DNA from: JAIPEI01 sp964443135
GTDB taxonomy: Bacteria > Desulfobacterota > DSM-4660 > Desulfatiglandales > HGW-15
DNA: 64,000 nt
Direction: 5' to 3'
Assembly (NCBI GenBank): GCA_964443135.1
Contig: CAYUBQ010000006.1
Location: 1-64,000 of the forward strand
Positions 7,837 to 16,509 of this stretch are shown here, in pieces. Numbering within the stretch: the stretch's first letter is position 1; each line of letters begins with the position of its first letter. The notes below the pieces were generated by a model. The model searched no databases. It was not told the origin of the DNA and saw only the letters and a program-made list of their open reading frames with translations. Made by a program: the position numbers and the translations under genes.

Positions 7837-8775
7837 CTATGCGCCGCCGGCCGGCGCGAGGACGGGACCGGCGGGCTGCTCGGGCCACTGGATCCGCCCC
7901 CGGTCCACCTCGGATGCCAGCTTCAAGCCCAGCATCCTGTAAATCAGCTTGGCCACGGCAAACGCCGCGTTCCGGTCCGGCTCGTCCTGGCTCAGCTCGA
8001 CCACGTCGAACCCCACCACGTCCCGCTCGCGAAAGATCGTTCCGAGCAGGTCCAGGGCCTCGTGCCAGAAAAACCCGCCGGGCTCCGGGGTGCCCGTGGC
8101 CCGCACCACGCTCCAGTCCAGAACATCCACGTCCAGGGTGAGGTAGACGGGGTCCGGCAGCCTGCGGACCGCTTCTTCCAGATCGAACGTCCCCGAGCGG
8201 AACGCCTCCATGGTGCAGAGCGGGATCTCCTCCCGCAGCACACGGTCGGCCTCCTCGCGGCACAGGCTCCGCACGCCGATCTGGAGGGTGTCCGAGGTCT
8301 GCTCGCGGATGCGGGCCATGGTACAGGCGTGGCTGAGATGGTCTCCCTGGTAGCGGTCCCGCAGATCGGCGTGGGCGTCGAGCTGGATCACCGAGAGGCG
8401 GCCGTGCCGGGCGGCCAGCTCCTGAAACGGGCCCACGCTGACGGAGTGGTCTCCTCCCAGAACCACCGGGTACCGGTCCGCATCCAGGATCTCCGACATG
8501 CTTCGACGCACCGAGGCGATCATGGCCTCGGCGCCGGAGAGGTCGTCCGGAGGCGCCGCCGTGGCGATGCCCATACGGCAGGTCTCGAACCGGAGCGCCT
8601 CGTCGTAGACCTCGAGCTCGGCCGAGGCCTCCAGCACGGCATCCGGGCCCAGGGCGGCACCCTTTCCCCAGGAGACGCCCCCCTCGTACGGCACGGGCAG
8701 GAGAACGGCCGCGGCCGAGTCGAGATCGGCCATCCCGGCCGGAGGATCCAGGAATGTCCGGGAATGGGGTCTCAC
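7837..8775 (-). CDS. speB: agmatinase / ureohydrolase
   Basis: A 312-residue manganese ureohydrolase of the agmatinase/arginase family, expected to split agmatine to putrescine and urea. The metal ligands appear as GGDHSV, DAHADLRD and LDVDVLD, and the C-terminal family block FDVVELSQDEPDRNAAFAVAKLIYRML is intact. A GTG start at 8773-8775 overlaps the stop of the upstream gene (GTGA), the same coupling seen at hypB/hypF; an internal ATG at 8733 would shorten the N-terminus by 14 residues. With pdaD and the deoxyhypusine-synthase-like gene upstream it completes an arginine-agmatine-putrescine-polyamine route. Confidence 0.93.
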   Translation of the reverse strand: MRPHSRTFLDPPAGMADLDSAAAVLLPVPYEGGVSWGKGAALGPDAVLEASAELEVYDEALRFETCRMGIATAAPPDDLSGAEAMIASVRRSMSEILDADRYPVVLGGDHSVSVGPFQELAARHGRLSVIQLDAHADLRDRYQGDHLSHACTMARIREQTSDTLQIGVRSLCREEADRVLREEIPLCTMEAFRSGTFDLEEAVRRLPDPVYLTLDVDVLDWSVVRATGTPEPGGFFWHEALDLLGTIFRERDVVGFDVVELSQDEPDRNAAFAVAKLIYRMLGLKLASEVDRGRIQWPEQPAGPVLAPAGGA

Positions 8776-9845
8776 AGGGCCTCCTCGAGCCGCTTGGCCG
8801 CGGCCCCCATGCGGGAAACCAGGTCCCCGTACCCGCGTCCTTCGCACGTCTCCAGCGCGTAAGCCCCGAGCAGCGGGAAAACCACGCTGTACTCCCCCCA
8901 GACCTGAACCAGCTTCCGCTCCTCCGCCTCCCGGTACTTTCCCCAGGTCACGGCCTCTCCGAACGTGCAGCCCGAGAGGCTCCCCTCCCGCTCGACCGCC
9001 GTCCCGATCTGGAGACCGCGATCCGCGCCCTCGAAGGCCACGCCGAGGATCTGGCTGAGGGTGGGACCGGTCTGCTGGATGAAGTTCTTGGGCCCGCCTC
9101 CTCCCAGCTCCACGAACCCCGTCTGCGTGGAGTCGTACACCACGGCGGCGGAGTCGAAGATGTCCTTCTGGGGCGACAGGGCGACCGGGAAGCCCTCCCG
9201 ATCCGTGCGGACCAGGTTCATGGCGATGGAGTGGTTGGCGAGGGAGTCCCAGAAGACGGGGATCCCCAGCCGGGCGGCCGTTGCGGTGAAGCTCCTCTCC
9301 GGGTGGGGGCTCCTCTCCAGGACCCAGCGCCCGAGGGCCCCGTTGAACTCCCAGCTCGACAGGGCCCGTCCGGACAGGTCTTCGCGCCATCGCTCGCGCA
9401 CGAACTCCCGGAGGATCTCGTCCTGCGCCTCCAGGGTCTCCCGCTCGCGGATGCCGATGTCGTAGATCCGCGTGTCGCCGCACCGTCTCAGGGCGTTGTC
9501 GTCCTGGCGAGGGGACACGGCTTTCACCGGCAGATCGAAGGCGAAGTGGAGATCGTGGTACACCTGGGCCCCGGTCGAGCAGATCACGTCCAGAAAGCCG
9601 GCCTCCATGAGGGAGGCGACCATGCGGCCCATGCCGCCGGCGATCCCCGCCCCGGCGATGCCGAGCCAGATCACGTCGCCCTCCCGGATCATGCGCTCCA
9701 GCAGCCGGGCTCCGCGCCAGACGTTTCGGGCCTCGAAGGAGGTTCGACCCATGACGTCCACCAGGTCACGGACGCTCATCCCACGCCCGAGCGCCGGCGG
9801 GAGGATGTCGGGTTGTCCCTCGAACAGCGATTTGCAGGATGCCAT
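8772..9845 (-). CDS. deoxyhypusine synthase-like protein
   Basis: A 357-residue homologue of deoxyhypusine synthase (DHS), the NAD-dependent enzyme that moves the aminobutyl group of spermidine onto a lysine. The NAD-fold phrase WLGIAGAGIAGGMGRMV lies near residue 60, and the catalytic lysine motif is conserved as Lys303 in EAVTWGKY (equivalent to Lys329 of the human enzyme). Bacteria lack eIF5A, so the usual protein substrate is absent. In plants, homospermidine synthase evolved from DHS, and the flanking pdaD and speB suggest a similar polyamine-making reaction here. That function is inferred. The ATG at 9845 has GGAG nine bases upstream. The stop overlaps the speB start. Confidence 0.88.
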   Translation of the reverse strand: MASCKSLFEGQPDILPPALGRGMSVRDLVDVMGRTSFEARNVWRGARLLERMIREGDVIWLGIAGAGIAGGMGRMVASLMEAGFLDVICSTGAQVYHDLHFAFDLPVKAVSPRQDDNALRRCGDTRIYDIGIRERETLEAQDEILREFVRERWREDLSGRALSSWEFNGALGRWVLERSPHPERSFTATAARLGIPVFWDSLANHSIAMNLVRTDREGFPVALSPQKDIFDSAAVVYDSTQTGFVELGGGGPKNFIQQTGPTLSQILGVAFEGADRGLQIGTAVEREGSLSGCTFGEAVTWGKYREAEERKLVQVWGEYSVVFPLLGAYALETCEGRGYGDLVSRMGAAAKRLEEAL

Positions 9846-9945
9846 GGCAGGCCGCTCCGTCTTTTCACCGGGGGTCCGCCGCCCGAACGGATCGATTGAT
9901 CGGACCCGGGGAGGGTTCTTTCCGGGCCGGCTCGGCCCACTCAGG

Positions 9946-10494
9946 TCAGAGCATCACGGCACAGGCCAACACCGTGGTCCAGAGTCCCTTCTTGTCCCCG
10001 CGGGCTGACTGGGCCACGCTCTTGGAGACGAAGAGCCGCTTTCCCACCTTGTAGAGCTGTTTTCGCTCGTCCCAGGCCACATCCGGGTCGAGCTCGATGC
10101 CCATGGTGGAGGCCAGCATGGTGGCGGCGATGTCCTCGGCGAAGTCGGCCGACTTCCGCATGGTCTCGCCGAACGCGGTGTGCTCGCTGACGTATCCGTA
10201 CTGCTTGGCGGACTTCGGCCGCGCCAGACCCACGGCCGCCGAGATGAGCCGGTTGGGCTCGTTGGTACTGTTTCGTGCCAGGACCGTGAAGGTGATCTGG
10301 CCCGGCTTCAGCTCCTTGATGCCCGTCTCCCTGGAGATGAGTTTGCAGTCGGGCGGGAAGATGCTGGAGATGGTGACGATGTTGCAGCGCTCCACGCCCG
10401 CGTCGCGCAGGGCGAGCTCGAAACTCTGGAGCTTGTTCCGGTGAACCCCTACGCCCTTGGTAAAGAACATCCTCTTCGGAATGAACGGCTCCAC
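9946..10494 (-). CDS. pdaD: pyruvoyl-dependent arginine decarboxylase
   Basis: A 182-residue pyruvoyl-dependent arginine decarboxylase that makes agmatine. The self-processing site is TISSIFPPDCK; by comparison with the archaeal enzyme, cleavage falls between Ser43 and Ser44 and turns Ser44 into the pyruvoyl group. The FTKGVGVHRN start and the GETMRKSADFAEDIAATML helix are typical. The start codon is GTG (10492-10494) with AGGGAG eight bases upstream. It heads the polyamine run, followed after 100 bp by the DHS-like gene. This enzyme type is mainly archaeal and chlamydial but occurs in scattered bacteria. Confidence 0.94.
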   Translation of the reverse strand: MEPFIPKRMFFTKGVGVHRNKLQSFELALRDAGVERCNIVTISSIFPPDCKLISRETGIKELKPGQITFTVLARNSTNEPNRLISAAVGLARPKSAKQYGYVSEHTAFGETMRKSADFAEDIAATMLASTMGIELDPDVAWDERKQLYKVGKRLFVSKSVAQSARGDKKGLWTTVLACAVML

Positions 10495-10669
10495 TGCTTG
10501 TTCTCCCTTCGAGCGATGAGGTGTGCGGCCTCGGCTGCATGGCGGACGCCCCGCGGCGCCGGGCCGGAGAGGAGCATAGTACAGGCGGCCGGGTCATGCA
10601 ACCGGGAATCGGGGACTCCTGGAACCACGGGGATATGCACGGAGGGCTGGAGTGCCCGCCCGAAGCGAT

Positions 10670-11350
10670 CTACGGGGAGGCCAGGGAGACCATGATCTTC
10701 TCGGCCACCCCGCGTCCCAGGGCCAGGCGCGTGGTCCCGTGGCCGACGATCAGGCGGCCCTGACCGCTGTTGCTGATCACCTCCAGCTCGTCACCCTTTC
10801 GAAGTCCCATGGAGGTGAGCCTGCCCTGGGCGCTCCTTCCGCCCGCCATATCCTTGATCTCCACCCGTTCGCCGGGCTTGGCGACGCTCAGGGGCAGGAG
10901 GGGCTGGCGCCGGGCCAGGCAGTCGGAGCAGATCCCGTAGATTTCCATCTTGTGCTGGAGCATGTGGAAGCCCTGCTCCTGTGCGATCCGGACCTGGAGG
11001 GACTCCATGGCCTCGTTGCTGAACTCGCTGATCTTTCCGCACTTGGTGCAGATGAGGTGATCGTGATGACGGCCCAAATGCCGGTGCTCGTAACGCGGGG
11101 GCTGCCCGTCGAACTGCTCCTTCTGTGCGAAGCCGTGCTCGACCCACCGGTTCATGCACTGGCGGACGAACTCCGGGTCGTAGTCGTATCCTTTCTCCCT
11201 CAGGGACTCCATGAGCTCCTGCAAGGTGACGTGCTTCTCGATCTGCAGGAAAACGTCGATGATGTTGAGCCGGTCCTCGACCCGCCCGATGTCGTCTTCC
11301 ATGATGAGGGCACGGAAGTTCTCTTTTTCGTTCCGATTGTTTTGCATCAT
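10670..11350 (-). CDS. Fur-FeoA fusion regulator
   Basis: A 226-residue fusion. The N-terminal two thirds is a Fur-family metalloregulator: winged helix (RVEDRLNIIDVFLQIEKHVT), the metal-binding HLGRHHDHLICTKCGK with HxHH and CxxC, and a second CSDC zinc pair. The last 75 residues form a FeoA-type SH3-like domain (PGERVEIKDMAGGRSAQGRLTSMGL then LALGRGVAEKIMV). FeoA normally stimulates the FeoB ferrous transporter, so the fusion may couple iron sensing to FeoB, or the domain may act as a DtxR-like SH3 module. Two adjacent ATGs (11348-11350, 11345-11347) mark the start; ribosome-binding sequence is weak. A conserved repeat lies about 80 bp upstream. Confidence 0.9.
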   Translation of the reverse strand: MMQNNRNEKENFRALIMEDDIGRVEDRLNIIDVFLQIEKHVTLQELMESLREKGYDYDPEFVRQCMNRWVEHGFAQKEQFDGQPPRYEHRHLGRHHDHLICTKCGKISEFSNEAMESLQVRIAQEQGFHMLQHKMEIYGICSDCLARRQPLLPLSVAKPGERVEIKDMAGGRSAQGRLTSMGLRKGDELEVISNSGQGRLIVGHGTTRLALGRGVAEKIMVSLASP

Positions 11351-11430
11351 AGCAAGGTCGCCAAAAATCCTGAAGGCAAGAGAACTTCCCCAGCCGTTTC
11401 TATAGGTTGTGCCCATCCATAAACGACCCT

Positions 11431-11500
11431 TGGGCATTGCTGCGTTTCCGATTCAGCGTCGGGTCCAAGGTAAACATCCTTCCGGATCAAATCAAGGAGC
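11431..11500. repeat. conserved upstream element, copy 1
   Basis: TGGGCATTGCTGCGTTTCCG at 11431, followed by ATTC, nearly repeats TGGACATTGCTGCGTTTCCA at 43120. Both are followed some 25-35 bp later by an AAGGAG-containing stretch (ATCAAATCAAGGAGCTC here). Both copies lie 81-84 bp upstream of a minus-strand gene and have the same orientation to it. Confidence 0.65.
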
Positions 11501-11576
11501 TCCACACGCCCGATCCCCCGGGCAAGCCGGGTGCCCCGGACCACGGCCCCATCCTCATGAGCTGCCTGCCGTCCCG

Positions 11577-11678
11577 ATGGAGCCGCAAAAGGCCCGAAGC
11601 TTGGAGATCCGCCCTCGGAATTCCAACCGGCGGTGCCGTACCCCGCGGCGGGTGAGCGGGTTTTTGCGAAGGCGTCAA
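11577..11678 (+). repeat. MITE-like repeat copy A
   Basis: A full copy, 102 bp, running from ATGGAGCCGCAAAAGG to GGGTTTTTGCGAAGGCGTCAA. It shares its left end with copy G and its right end with copies A2, B, F and G. The ends form imperfect inverted repeats (GTCGCAAAAA-type against TTTTTGCGAA-type). Confidence 0.85.
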
Positions 11679-11751
11679 CCCTGAGATCCGCCCTGGGAAC
11701 ACCGACAGGTCATCGCATTTCCAGCGGCGGGTGAGCGGGTTTTTGCGGATC
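11679..11751 (+). repeat. MITE-like repeat copy A2 (left end missing)
   Basis: A tandem partial copy directly after copy A, starting inside the element at GAGATCCGCCCTGGGAAC and ending GGGTTTTTGCGGAT. It overlaps the 3' end of the metallo-hydrolase gene and supplies that protein's last residues and stop codon. Confidence 0.85.
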
Positions 11752-12666
11752 GGAGCTCGACGCCTCGAGGTACTGCAGGTACCCCCGGATCGAGTTCTTC
11801 AAAAAGAAACGCTCCCGGCTCCGCGCCTCCGGGTCCAGGTGCGGGAAAGATCGAAGCTCCGCATCCTCCGCCAGGAGATGCTCGAGGCAGGTCCCCACGG
11901 CGGGGTCCGGCCGCTCCCGCAGGAGCGAGGCGAGGATGTCCCTCCACCGGAGCAGCTGTCTCCGAAACCGGTCCAGCATGTCGTGCGATCCCTCCGCCGC
12001 GCCGTAGTGGCCATAACACAGCGTCCGGTCCTCCAGCTCTCGCAGCCGATCGACGCTCGCCAGGCATTCCTCCAGGTCAAACCGCGGGGGCGTCGCGGGC
12101 CGGAGGATTTCCCGGCCTTCCCACTGGAAACGGTTTCCCGCGGCCTCTCCGGCAAACAGGCGTCCGCCGCAGGCGAAGCTGACGTGGTGAGGAGCGTGGC
12201 CGGGCGTCTCGAGGATCTGCAGGCCGGGAACCCGGGCCTCGTCGTGGGCGTCCAGGATCCCTTCCGGGACGGGCCGGGGCTCGCCGTAGGCGTCCGCCAG
12301 GTCGCCGAGCACCTTGCGGCTTCCCTCCCAGAGCCCGGCCGGGTCCGCCAGGTGGGGGACGGCTTTCCGGTGGCACACGACCCGGGCGCCGGGAAAGGCC
12401 TCCAGGACCCGGCCCAGGCCGCCGGCGTGATCCAGGTGGATGTGGGTCAAGAGGACGTAATCCAACCGGTCCAGCCCCAGGGTCCTCAACCGCCGGACCA
12501 GGGTCCCGGCCGATCGGGCGGGGCCCGTGTCGACCAGGAACGTCCGCTCGCCCTGCACGACCCAGGCGCAGAAGAACCGTTGGAAACCGGGTCGATCCAG
12601 GGGGATCTCCACGAGCTCGAAATCCGCACCTTCACGCTCCGGAATGCGAGCGCCCCCTCTGCTCAT
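11710..12666 (-). CDS. MBL-fold metallo-hydrolase
   Basis: A 318-residue metallo-beta-lactamase-fold hydrolase. The dinuclear metal motif is THIHLDHAGG near residue 74, with further ligands in ETPGHAPHH near 153, FAGEAAG near 171 and CYGHYG near 217. The C-terminal third is helical. It resembles the broad glyoxalase-II/RNase-like group; the substrate is unknown. The ATG overlaps the stop of the upstream lipoprotein gene (ATGA), so it is the last gene of the Mla operon. The final dozen residues (PQKPAHPPLEMR) are encoded by repeat copy A2, so the native C-terminus was probably replaced by the insertion. Confidence 0.87.
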   Translation of the reverse strand: MSRGGARIPEREGADFELVEIPLDRPGFQRFFCAWVVQGERTFLVDTGPARSAGTLVRRLRTLGLDRLDYVLLTHIHLDHAGGLGRVLEAFPGARVVCHRKAVPHLADPAGLWEGSRKVLGDLADAYGEPRPVPEGILDAHDEARVPGLQILETPGHAPHHVSFACGGRLFAGEAAGNRFQWEGREILRPATPPRFDLEECLASVDRLRELEDRTLCYGHYGAAEGSHDMLDRFRRQLLRWRDILASLLRERPDPAVGTCLEHLLAEDAELRSFPHLDPEARSRERFFLKNSIRGYLQYLEASSSDPQKPAHPPLEMR

Positions 12667-13298
12667 CTCTCCCCGCCCAGGACCCGGTGGAGGTCCGCCA
12701 CGATGCGCTTGGAGACCCGCGCCATGGCCCGGCTCATGGCTTCGCTGACCGCCCTCGGGTTCTTCCGTTCGCAGGGTTCCACCTCGCGATAGGCTTCCTG
12801 GTGAAGGATCCTGCGGCTCACGTCCGGCTCCCCTTCCGCGATCAGGGTGACGCTCAAGGCCAGCACGGCCTCCCACTGATCCGCGCCGTCCCGCTCGTAG
12901 AACTCCTCCACGATGCCCTCCAGGGCGCTGGTCGCGGAAAACCGGGTGTCCTGGGGCAGCACGGCTCGGAAGAGGCCCGACTCCCGGAGGTCCCGTGCGA
13001 GGAAGTACCCCACCATGTCCCCCGGGTTGGCCCGCCACCGATGGTAGTTGTAGGTGTTCCGCTCGAAGGCGCTCTCGCGGTAGACGATCCGTTCCGTGTT
13101 GTAGGAGGGCGCCACGCTGAACCGTTCCAGGCGGATCACGTCCTCGACCGGCTCCCTCCCCTGGAAGCGTGGGGCCTCGTACTCCAGCACGTAGTAGTCG
13201 ATTCGCTCCGGCGGCTTCCCCATGCCGGAGCAGCCTCCCGCCGCGACGGCCAGGACGAGCGCGACCAGCCACAACCGTGTCGTCTTTCTCATCACCAT
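12663..13298 (-). CDS. ABC-type transport auxiliary lipoprotein (PqiC/LptE-like)
   Basis: About 211 residues with a lipoprotein signal: the hydrophobic LWLVALVLAVAAGGC has a lipobox cysteine near residue 23. The mature part is the ABC-transport auxiliary fold (IDYYVLEYEAPRF, IRLERFSVAPSYNTERIVYRES, YHRWRANPGDMV), which is found with Mce/MlaD systems and probably forms the outer-membrane end of the lipid channel. Three in-frame ATGs lie at 13304, 13298 and 13292; 13298 has the best spacing (AAAGGA, five bases). It follows mlaD in the operon by 35 bp and overlaps the metallo-hydrolase gene by 4 bp. Confidence 0.88.
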   Translation of the reverse strand: MVMRKTTRLWLVALVLAVAAGGCSGMGKPPERIDYYVLEYEAPRFQGREPVEDVIRLERFSVAPSYNTERIVYRESAFERNTYNYHRWRANPGDMVGYFLARDLRESGLFRAVLPQDTRFSATSALEGIVEEFYERDGADQWEAVLALSVTLIAEGEPDVSRRILHQEAYREVEPCERKNPRAVSEAMSRAMARVSKRIVADLHRVLGGER

Positions 13299-13333
13299 AT
13301 CCATCCTTTCAGGCCGCCTCCGGCCGAGGGGGG

Positions 13334-14362
13334 TCAGCGTTCCGCCTCCACCTCGCGACGGGGGGGCGGATCCCCGAACAGCAGCTCGGAAGGCTGGTCG
13401 GCCAATGCCTCCGTCACCCGGTCCAGGTTCTCGGAGGCGCGTTGGAGATTCTGGGCGGTGTGGATCAGGTAGCGCCGGAGGTCGACGATGGAAGCGTCGG
13501 TGCGGCCGGCCAGGGCGGTCCCCTTCTCCAGGAGCCGGTTGGCGTTCTCCATGGCCCGGCCGAAGTCGTCCAGGGCATGGACGATGGTTCCGCGCTTCTC
13601 GCTCACGATGTCGTCCACGCGGGACAGGGTGGTGTCCGCCGTGGCCACCGTGCGGTCCGCATTCCCCAGGAGCTCGTCCAGGGAAACGATGGTACGATCC
13701 ACGGAGTCGACGATCCGGTTCCAGCGCTCCGGCTCCAGGATGCTGTTCACGTCCCGCATGGTCTGCCGGATCCCCCTGGAGATCTCCTCGATCCCGGCGT
13801 CGGTCACGGCCTGGTTGACGTTGTCCAGAACGTTCGTGGCCGTTCGCAGCGTCTCCTTCACCTGCCCGGAGATCTCCCCTAGGTTGAGCTCCTTGACCTG
13901 CTTGATCACGTCGTCGATCCCCTGCATGATCTCCTTGATGTTGGAGGGTTTCGAGGGAATCACGTGGTACGGGGTGGGGAAGTCGAGCTTCGGCGCCTGC
14001 ACCTTCTCCCCGGCCTCGATCCGATCGAGCTCCACGAACATGATCCCGGTGATACCCACGTTCTTGAGCTGGGCGACGATGTCCTCCTCGACCTTCTCCA
14101 CGCCTTCGATCTTGAGCACCACCTCGATCAGCTTGGAGTCCGGGGCCACCTCGATCTTCTCCACGCGCCCCACCCCGACGCCCCGGTACTTGACCGGGGA
14201 GTCCATGTCCAGTCCCTGAACCGACTCGTCGAAGTAGGTGACGTACAGGTCCCCTTTCTGGAACAGGCTCGACATGCCGATCATGAGGATCCCGAACAGG
14301 GCGATGCCGATGCCCACCAGTACGAACAGACCGACGCTGAACTTGGTTTTCTGCGACGCCAT
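13334..14362 (-). CDS. mlaD: MlaD/Mce family lipid-transport protein
   Basis: A 342-residue single Mce-domain protein, the periplasmic substrate-binding ring of an MCE-type lipid transporter. One N-terminal membrane helix (SVGLFVLVGIGIALFGILMI) precedes the Mce domain (YVTYFDESVQGLDMDSPVKYRGVGVGRVEKI, residues about 40-120). The last 200 residues are largely helical and coiled-coil-like with repeated VDRT/ADRT segments, as in needle-forming Mce proteins. The ATG at 14362 has GGAGG about ten bases upstream; a TTG two codons earlier is less likely. It lies between the ATPase and the lipoprotein genes. Confidence 0.93.
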   Translation of the reverse strand: MASQKTKFSVGLFVLVGIGIALFGILMIGMSSLFQKGDLYVTYFDESVQGLDMDSPVKYRGVGVGRVEKIEVAPDSKLIEVVLKIEGVEKVEEDIVAQLKNVGITGIMFVELDRIEAGEKVQAPKLDFPTPYHVIPSKPSNIKEIMQGIDDVIKQVKELNLGEISGQVKETLRTATNVLDNVNQAVTDAGIEEISRGIRQTMRDVNSILEPERWNRIVDSVDRTIVSLDELLGNADRTVATADTTLSRVDDIVSEKRGTIVHALDDFGRAMENANRLLEKGTALAGRTDASIVDLRRYLIHTAQNLQRASENLDRVTEALADQPSELLFGDPPPRREVEAER

Positions 14363-14463
14363 GAACAATCACCCTCCGGGCCCGGACTCAGGCTCGCCGG
14401 CCGTGCAGGACCCACCCGGCCGCCGCCGGCAAAGATCTCCGGCTTCAGGGGTTTTTCCTCTCC

Positions 14464-15222
14464 TCACGCCTCGGCTCGACGGTTGAAAAACTGTTTGACG
14501 AATCGATTCTGGCTGTGTTCCCGAAGATACTCCGGGTCCCCCTCGGCGATGATCCCTTTCGACCGTTTGTCGAGCATGATGACGCGGTGGGCCACCGCGA
14601 AAATGCTCGCCAGCTCGTGGGTCACGATCACCATGGTGGTCCCGAGGTTTCGGTTGAGCTGAACGATCAGGTTGTCCAGGTCGGCGGAGGTCACGGGGTC
14701 GAGTCCGGCCGACGGCTCGTCGAAGAAGAGGATCTTCGGGTTGAGCGCCATGGCCCGGGCCAGGCCCGCCCGCTTCTGCATCCCTCCGCTGATCTCCGAA
14801 GGGAGGTGGTTCTCGAAGCCGTCGAGCTGCACCAGGCCGAGCTTCATCTTGATGAGGGCCGCCATGGACTTCTCCGGGAGGTCCGTGTACTCCTCGATGG
14901 GAAGCCCCACGTTCTCGGCCAGGGTCATGGAGCCGAAGAGCGCGCCGCCCTGGTAGCTGATCCCGATCTTTTTGAGGATCCGGTGAAAGGTCTCCTCGCT
15001 GCACCTCGAGATGTCGTCCCCGTCGATGATCACCTCTCCGGCCATGGGCGGAATGAGCCCGATCAGATGCTTGAGCAGGGTGCTCTTGCCGCACCCGCTT
15101 CCCCCCAGGATCACGAAGATCTCTCCCTCGTGGACGTCGAAGGAGATGTCGTGAAGGATCACGGCGTCCTCGCCGTACCCCGCAGTCAGGTTCCTGACCT
15201 GGACGATTGTGTTACGTGCCAT
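14464..15222 (-). CDS. mlaF: MlaF-type ABC ATPase
   Basis: A 252-residue ATPase of an MCE lipid transporter. Walker A is GGSGCGKST near residue 40, the signature is ISGGMQKRAG, Walker B is ILFFDEPSAGLDP, and the switch histidine lies in VTHEL. The phrase GALFGSMTLAENV before the signature is characteristic of MlaF. It energises lipid exchange between inner and outer membranes with MlaE and MlaD encoded on either side. A 68-bp spacer separates it from mlaE. Confidence 0.95.
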   Translation of the reverse strand: MARNTIVQVRNLTAGYGEDAVILHDISFDVHEGEIFVILGGSGCGKSTLLKHLIGLIPPMAGEVIIDGDDISRCSEETFHRILKKIGISYQGGALFGSMTLAENVGLPIEEYTDLPEKSMAALIKMKLGLVQLDGFENHLPSEISGGMQKRAGLARAMALNPKILFFDEPSAGLDPVTSADLDNLIVQLNRNLGTTMVIVTHELASIFAVAHRVIMLDKRSKGIIAEGDPEYLREHSQNRFVKQFFNRRAEA

Positions 15223-15290
15223 GAGAATCAGCGTCTCCCGCCTCTCTGCCTTCCCTCACCCCTCACCTCCACCCCTCACACTTTTCCTGC

Positions 15291-16436
15291 CTACCCCCAG
15301 TACACCCGGATCACCGCGAAGAGCGAATCGGCCAGGATGATCAGGAACAGGCTGCTCACCACGGCGGACGTGGTGGCCTGCCCCACGGAGTCCGCACCGC
15401 CCCGAACCTGGAACCCCCGCAGGCAGCTGATCCAGGAGATGAGCATGGCGAAGGACGCGCTCTTGACGAAGCTCCAGACGATGTCCCGGAGGCTGAGGAA
15501 TCGAACCGTTTCGTTCAGGTAGGCGCTGGGGGTGAGGTCCAGCATGAACACCCCCACCAGCATGCCGCCGGAGATGGAGAACAGGTCGGCGAACATGGTG
15601 AGAAGCGGAACCATCACGACCGCCGCAATCAGCTTGGGCATCACCAGGAATCGCGTGGGGTCGAACCCCATGGTGAACAGGGCATCCACCTCCTCGGACA
15701 CCTTCATGGTGCCGATCTCCGCGGCGAACGCGGACCCGGAACGGCCGGCCACGATGATGGCCGTCATCACCGGCCCCAGCTCCCTGACCATGGCCACGGC
15801 CACCAGAGAGGCCACGTAGATGTTCGCACCGAACTGCTTCAGCTGCACCGAGGACATGAAAGCCAGGATCATGCCGAGCAGCAGGCTGATCATCCCCACG
15901 ATGGGCAGCGCATCGAAGCCGGTCTTCTGCATGGTGAGCAGGGTTTCCTCCTTGCGGAGGGACCGGGGGTGAAGAATGACGTACAGCAGGGCCAGGCACA
16001 CGGATCCGAGGAACGAAACCATGTACCGCAGGTCTTCGACGTTCTCGATGGTGGCGACCCCCAAGCGTTCGATCACGTTCGGCTTGGGCTTCTTGGCCAG
16101 CACCACGTCCTTGGAGGCCTTGTCGAACTGGAACACGGAGAGCACGCGCTGGATGTTCTCGCTGGCGTTCCTGAGATAGAACCCGCCCTTGGCCTTCTCC
16201 ATCTCTTCCCGGAGCTCCAGGAGAACCAGGGAGCCGAAGTCGTCCAGGTAGCTCACCTCCCCGAGATCCACCGTGAGGGAGGGAGGGACGCCCCCGGCGA
16301 ACAGGGACCGGGCCCCGCGAATCATGTCTCCGGCCCGGTCCGCGTCCATACGCCCTTGAACGGCGAGGACCACGCTCCCGTCATCCCGCCGTTCCAACTG
16401 GAATGAGGAGGGCAACATGTCTTTCCGGTTTTTCAT
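15291..16436 (-). CDS. mlaE: MlaE permease with N-terminal STAS domain
   Basis: A 381-residue MlaE-family permease fused to an N-terminal STAS domain (residues about 10-110, VDLGEVSYLDDFGSLVLLEL). In E. coli the STAS protein MlaB is separate, so this is a natural MlaB-MlaE fusion. The permease has five or six membrane helices and the family motif VAMVRELGPVMTAIIVAGRSGSAFAAEIGTM split by helix ends. It also carries VSEEVDALFTMGFDP in the cytoplasmic loop. It is the second gene of the operon, starting 73 bp after the sensor gene. Confidence 0.95.
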   Translation of the reverse strand: MKNRKDMLPSSFQLERRDDGSVVLAVQGRMDADRAGDMIRGARSLFAGGVPPSLTVDLGEVSYLDDFGSLVLLELREEMEKAKGGFYLRNASENIQRVLSVFQFDKASKDVVLAKKPKPNVIERLGVATIENVEDLRYMVSFLGSVCLALLYVILHPRSLRKEETLLTMQKTGFDALPIVGMISLLLGMILAFMSSVQLKQFGANIYVASLVAVAMVRELGPVMTAIIVAGRSGSAFAAEIGTMKVSEEVDALFTMGFDPTRFLVMPKLIAAVVMVPLLTMFADLFSISGGMLVGVFMLDLTPSAYLNETVRFLSLRDIVWSFVKSASFAMLISWISCLRGFQVRGGADSVGQATTSAVVSSLFLIILADSLFAVIRVYWG

Positions 16437-16509
16437 GGGCCCGTTCGAGGCGGCTGGTCGCCTCCGGAAAGGTCGTTTTCGGAAACCGCTTTCGCGGCGC
16501 GTTCAATGG

